Source: a virus
IMG/VR virus record: IMGVR_UViG_3300048433_000073
Location: 1 to 35,918 of that record
Reading direction: 5' to 3' (one strand)
Length of the DNA: 35,918 bases
Position numbers and translations under genes: made by a program. The notes beneath the pieces are model-generated. The model saw only the letters and a program-made list of their open reading frames with translations, did no database searches and was not told the DNA's origin. Of the stretch, positions 32,956 to 35,918 are shown piece after piece. Numbering within the stretch: position 1 is the first letter of the stretch; every line of letters begins with the position of its first letter.

Positions 32956-33457
32956 CAAAATCTCCTTCTGGTTCTTTTTCTTTTTCTCTATTCTGTAGAA
33001 ATTTATTTTTAATTTTAGATCCTTCTGGCATCATATCAATATTAGCTAACCAGATCTCTTTTGATTCTTCTGCAATTTTTCCTTTAATAGGGGGATAAAC
33101 TCCAGACATCCATAGTGCATCAAACACTTGAGGATCTTGAGCTAAGATAGCTACCGCTGGAACTTTAAGGTTCAAAGACATCATTTGCCTACTTAATTTT
33201 ATTCTTACACAATTACTGTCTGAAACAGTTACGCCTGTACTAACACCTAGTATTTGTGTGGTAACAGATCCGCTATAAGCACTAACGCAGACATCACTAT
33301 TAACTATGCTTATGCCTGGTGATATTGCAGACGGAGGAGCTTTATCTATTGTGTTTGATGAAACAGTGTTAGAAGATACAGTGTTAGTTTCTGCTTTTAC
33401 ATCTGTAATAGTCGCAACTGTTCCAAATAATAAAAGTATTGCTACTAAAAGTTTCAT
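32903..33457 (-). CDS. Exported protein with C-terminal membrane anchor
   Basis: 184 aa. Signal peptide KLLVAILLLFGTVATITDVKA, then a Thr/Ser/Asn linker with PPSAISP, a domain with DVCVSAYSGSVTTQILGVSTGVTVSDSNCVRIKLSRQMMSL (two Cys), and a C-terminal hydrophobic tail (FGLMALSLLLLF). I recall close look-alikes in many marine phages (PPSAISP...tQI-GiS-G--v-D-nC-rlkl), without known function. It is probably in the periplasm, anchored to the membrane. ATGA coupling with a 13-codon ORF upstream. Confidence 0.78.
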   Translation of the reverse strand: MKLLVAILLLFGTVATITDVKAETNTVSSNTVSSNTIDKAPPSAISPGISIVNSDVCVSAYSGSVTTQILGVSTGVTVSDSNCVRIKLSRQMMSLNLKVPAVAILAQDPQVFDALWMSGVYPPIKGKIAEESKEIWLANIDMMPEGSKIKNKFLQNREKEKEPEGDFDGLKNFGLMALSLLLLF

Positions 33458-33495
33458 TTACAAATACAATCGAAGTCCTCGCAACACTCACACAT
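33454..33495 (-). CDS. 13-residue Cys-rich ORF
   Basis: The ORF MCECCEDFDCICK runs from ATG 33495 to TGA 33454-33456. Its ATG shares a base with the stop of the chaperone gene (TAATG) and its stop overlaps the ATG of the next gene (ATGA), so it fills the gap exactly. Five of 13 residues are Cys. The ribosome binding site is weak (AGAAG). It may be a translated metal-binding micropeptide or merely a coupling ORF. Confidence 0.45.
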   Translation of the reverse strand: MCECCEDFDCICK

Positions 33496-33707
33496 TATTC
33501 TTCTACTTTTAATTCCCAAACGACATTAGGTTTTACAGGTAAAGTAAAAAATATATTTTCATCATCTTCACATGCTTTTCTTATTTCTCTTAAATCGTTT
33601 CTATAAAATATAAATTCATCTATATTTGCTACAGTGTCTTTGACATCATCTAACATTACCCAATCTGTTTCTTGTAATAGTTTATCTAATTCTTTTCTTG
33701 TTATCAT
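33495..33707 (-). CDS. Tail fibre assembly chaperone-like protein
   Basis: 70 aa. ELDKLLQETDWVMLDDV...FIFYRNDLREIRKACE...VVWEL has the R/L--ETDW...D-------Y-R-LR-I--------vvWP pattern of the phage tail assembly chaperone family (Phage_tail_APC). It directly follows the second fibre gene (ATGA overlap), the expected location for a fibre-folding helper. Confidence 0.78.
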   Translation of the reverse strand: MITRKELDKLLQETDWVMLDDVKDTVANIDEFIFYRNDLREIRKACEDDENIFFTLPVKPNVVWELKVEE

Positions 33708-35395
33708 CTTACATCTCCTATTAGGATTTCTGTTGGTGAAATAGCAGTACCTACTACAATTCCAGAAGTTGTTGCTGTTGTAATATCTCCACCAAGATTA
33801 GGGTCTACATAATATTTAACACCTACTGTTAATCCTGTAAATCCATCAGCAATACCACCATAACAAACTTTAGCTGTACCACTTGATGATGTTTCTTGTG
33901 CTACTCCACCATAAATAAAAGGGAAGTCATCACTATAAGCATTGACTGTGTATGGTGCTGCTATCTCCATACCATTTGCTGCTCGGTTATATGTAAGAAA
34001 AGTATTTCCACTTATATAAGGAATTTCACCTGTTAAACCAGATATCACTAAAGGTGTTTTTACTCCTACAACATTGTAGTTGCTATCTAATTCTATAGCA
34101 GATAATCCTGTGCTTGTTTTAAGTGCTAATTCTGTAGCTGATTTTGCTTTTATATCTTGAATAGCACCAAATACTGTAGGTAAATTACCATCTTCATATT
34201 CAAAGTCATCAATTTTTGTAAAGGTGGTATTACTAAACGAATAAGTTTGTGCTCTCCTTTTATTATAAATATCTTTAAAGAAATATAAGAAGTGAGTACT
34301 GTTTAAAAATATACCTATACCATCACCATTATATTCACTAGAATTAAAAGGTAAACTACTCTGTACTATGTGACCACTTGAACTGCCTGTAAACCCTAAT
34401 ACATCCAATCCAGTACTTGTCATAGAAAGTATTCTATTACTAGAAATTTCTTTACGCCTACTTGCATCATCTATATTAGGATTGGTCTGTGAAGTCCGTC
34501 TATTATTATGAGTTCCACCACTCCAGCTAAAATGATTGGTTAAACCACCTGTTGTAGATTTAAAAAGTTTTACACTCCAGCTATATCCAATAGCATTTCC
34601 ACTTATATAAGGAGCATGACCACCAATAGATGCACTCATAGTACCACCATAATGAGTTGCATAGTTGATACCACCAGAACGTCTATCAAAGTTGTTCGCA
34701 ACAGTGTACCTAGTGCCTAACATGGAAATATTTCCATTAGATGTGTTTATAGTAAACATTTGAATAGCATCTTGTTGATAATCTCCATCACTACCTCTAG
34801 AAGAAGAAGAGTAAGCAACCCAATAATTATCTTTCCATTGACCTACATATCCACCAGAGCTCGTACTACCATTTGAATTTGTATCTAGAGTAGCACTTGA
34901 ACCAGTAGTATAAGTTCCGTCAGCATTTAATATTTGACCAGTTATTGTAAGCCTTGATTTATTACTAACATTTGCAGATGAATATTTTATTCTGAAACCA
35001 CCTGTGCTTGAATATTTAATACTCGCAGTATCTAAATCAGTGTCATCTACATAAGTACCTACAGTATTTACAGTAGGGTATTGTTCTACTTGACCACTTT
35101 GATTAGTATTAATTATTTTAGCATCAGTAACAGAAGCTCCACTTGCTAGTGTTACATCTCTAGTTAAAGCATCACCACCTACTGTAGCTGAACCACCAAG
35201 TGCAGTAGCATTACCATTAATAGTGATAGAAGGATTAGCTAGTGCTGAGTTTGGAATAGAAGCTAGTCTTGCATTAGGTAAAGTTCCTGTTGTTAATGCT
35301 GAAGCATCATTACTTGCTGGTACGTTATCTAATCTTCCAGATTTAATATCACCATTAGAATCTAATAAATCTGCTAGTTGTCTTGTCTTACTCAT
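33704..35395 (-). CDS. Second tail fibre protein
   Basis: 563 aa. The N-terminus SKTRQLADLLDSNGDIKSGRLDNV, then SALTTGTLPNARLASIPNSAL and SITINGNATALGGSATVGGD, is typical of fibre/tip proteins of marine phages; the first part parallels the PDARFPATLPA repeats of the first fibre. The long middle is a Ser/Thr/Asn/Gly-rich beta region, possibly a propeller (repeated SSGGYVGQWKDNYWVAYSSS-like strands). The end (YVDPNLGGDITTATTSGIVVGTAISPTEILIG) is a common beta module for fibre C-termini. It starts 8 bases inside the 116-aa gene. A second receptor-binding fibre is likely. Confidence 0.82.
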   Translation of the reverse strand: MSKTRQLADLLDSNGDIKSGRLDNVPASNDASALTTGTLPNARLASIPNSALANPSITINGNATALGGSATVGGDALTRDVTLASGASVTDAKIINTNQSGQVEQYPTVNTVGTYVDDTDLDTASIKYSSTGGFRIKYSSANVSNKSRLTITGQILNADGTYTTGSSATLDTNSNGSTSSGGYVGQWKDNYWVAYSSSSRGSDGDYQQDAIQMFTINTSNGNISMLGTRYTVANNFDRRSGGINYATHYGGTMSASIGGHAPYISGNAIGYSWSVKLFKSTTGGLTNHFSWSGGTHNNRRTSQTNPNIDDASRRKEISSNRILSMTSTGLDVLGFTGSSSGHIVQSSLPFNSSEYNGDGIGIFLNSTHFLYFFKDIYNKRRAQTYSFSNTTFTKIDDFEYEDGNLPTVFGAIQDIKAKSATELALKTSTGLSAIELDSNYNVVGVKTPLVISGLTGEIPYISGNTFLTYNRAANGMEIAAPYTVNAYSDDFPFIYGGVAQETSSSGTAKVCYGGIADGFTGLTVGVKYYVDPNLGGDITTATTSGIVVGTAISPTEILIGDVR

Positions 35396-35738
35396 TAATT
35401 ATCTCCCATTGTTGGTCTGTTTCATTCCATTGATAAATTTGTCCGTCATCTGGTTTAGCAACAGGTGCTTCCCAAAGACAAGTATCTTCATCTAATACCC
35501 AACTAGTAAAAGGTTTGGGTGGGATAAAAGCATCTCTTGTTTGGTCATATGTAAAACCAATACCAGCAAAGTTTTTTCTTATGTTTCCATTGTAAGATGT
35601 TTGTTTCCAAGTATCTCTAGTGCCATATAAAGTATTTAAAAAATCTACTCCAGTTTGTTCGTCTGTAGCAACATTATTTGATACTACTTCCACTCTTTCA
35701 ATAATGTTTCCAACTCCTAATTTTGCAAAATGTGCCAT
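35388..35738 (-). CDS. Fibre-associated 116-aa protein, copy B
   Basis: Complete version of the gene cut at the left window end: MAHFAKLGVGNIIERVEVVSN ... WEIINE. It lies between the partial fibre upstream (TAATG) and the second fibre downstream (8-base overlap). It is about 87% identical in protein to copy A. Function unknown. It may cap or connect fibre proteins, an inference from its constant place between fibre genes. Confidence 0.85.
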   Translation of the reverse strand: MAHFAKLGVGNIIERVEVVSNNVATDEQTGVDFLNTLYGTRDTWKQTSYNGNIRKNFAGIGFTYDQTRDAFIPPKPFTSWVLDEDTCLWEAPVAKPDDGQIYQWNETDQQWEIINE

Positions 35739-35918
35739 TACGCTGTGTAACTCCCTGAACCTGTGTATGTTAATATTGTATCTGAGCCATCTGTTGTGAC
35801 TGAGGGTGAACCAGTTGTTGTGCCTGTATAACTAGCAGTTGGCATACGAAGGATAACGATACCTGAGCCTCCATTACCAGCATTATTAAAAGCTGCAGAA
35901 CCACCGCCACCACCACCA
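35402..35918. repeat. Terminal homologous segment, copy B
   Basis: Partner of 1-517, gap-free. The change from about 90% to about 99% identity falls exactly at the gene junction (35738), which suggests a recombination boundary or relaxed selection in the 116-aa gene. Confidence 0.9.
35738..35918 (-). CDS. Tail fibre C-terminus, copy B (5' part outside window)
   Basis: The last 59 codons match the end of the fibre gene at 337-3438 apart from two adjacent base changes that turn one Ser into Asp (AGT to GAT). Gly-rich stretch, then GIVILRMPTASYTGTT and the ending TGSGSYTA. Either the same gene met again across a circular join, or the end of a second fibre gene extending beyond the window. Confidence 0.8.
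   Translation of the reverse strand, partial: GGGGGGSAAFNNAGNGGSGIVILRMPTASYTGTTTGSPSVTTDGSDTILTYTGSGSYTA

Noticed and set aside
1-35918. tRNA genes, CRISPR arrays, integrase/attachment site, phage-type RNA polymerase promoters
   Set aside because: No T-loop/acceptor pattern, no repeat-spacer array, no recombinase motif, and no recurring promoter-like 20-mer seen in intergenic regions; by-eye reading cannot exclude weak cases.

Overview
The window is a nearly gap-free, AT-rich phage genome of podovirus type. Packaging, portal, scaffold, capsid, T7-type tail tubular proteins A and B, T7 gp13/gp14/gp15-type internal virion proteins and fibres are all present in classic order. No tail sheath, tape-measure, integrase, tRNA, CRISPR, DNA polymerase, primase, helicase or RNA polymerase gene was found. 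The low G+C, the gene content and the marine-phage style of the fibre and small accessory proteins suggest a phage of an AT-rich marine alphaproteobacterium. A pelagiphage (SAR11 phage) of the HTVC010P-like sort is my best guess. This is inference from memory of such genomes, not a database result.

Layout. Positions 1-23814 are all on the minus strand, read from high to low coordinates. They run: Cro-like regulator, unknown gene, replication initiator with an embedded iteron origin, zinc-finger protein, TerS, small gene, TerL, two small structural-region genes, portal, Bbp19-like protein, scaffold, major capsid, rho-independent terminator, three tiny basic proteins, tail tubular A, tail tubular B, gp13-like, gp14-like, gp15-like, muramidase, two very large ejection proteins, fibre, and a 116-aa fibre-associated protein cut by the window edge. 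Positions 23952-29466 form a plus-strand early operon behind a near-consensus sigma70 promoter. It holds unknown small proteins, a C5-cytosine methyltransferase, a PD-(D/E)XK nuclease, a probable single-strand annealing protein, an SSB-like protein, a DUF3310 protein, and Cys-rich or nuclease-like small proteins. Positions 29520-35918 are again minus strand: fibre C-terminus (partial), 116-aa protein, second fibre, fibre-assembly chaperone, a 13-codon Cys-rich ORF, two exported proteins, membrane/coiled-coil proteins, a PD-(D/E)XK protein, holin-like proteins, a zinc ribbon and a GIY-YIG-like protein.

The two window ends (1-517 and 35402-35918) are homologous without gaps, but they are not identical: about 90% over the 116-aa gene and about 99% over the fibre end. 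If joined there, the window closes into a circle of about 35.4 kb, with one continuous leftward late unit (23814 to 1, then 35401 to 29520) and one rightward early unit. The alternative is a real tandem duplication of a fibre cassette.

How the genes appear to work together: a divergent Cro-like switch controls early rightward genes for recombination and host interaction, against leftward replication, packaging and virion genes. Replication probably uses the host replisome, recruited by an initiator that binds iterons inside its own gene (lambda O style). Recombination (exonuclease, annealing protein, SSB) would form concatemers for TerS/TerL. The most striking signals are the intragenic iteron origin, the diverged terminal/fibre duplication, three neighbouring basic proteins sharing a KTM(I/V)G C-terminus, a 13-residue Cys-rich ORF wedged between two genes, and an overlap that encodes two hydrophobic segments in two frames.
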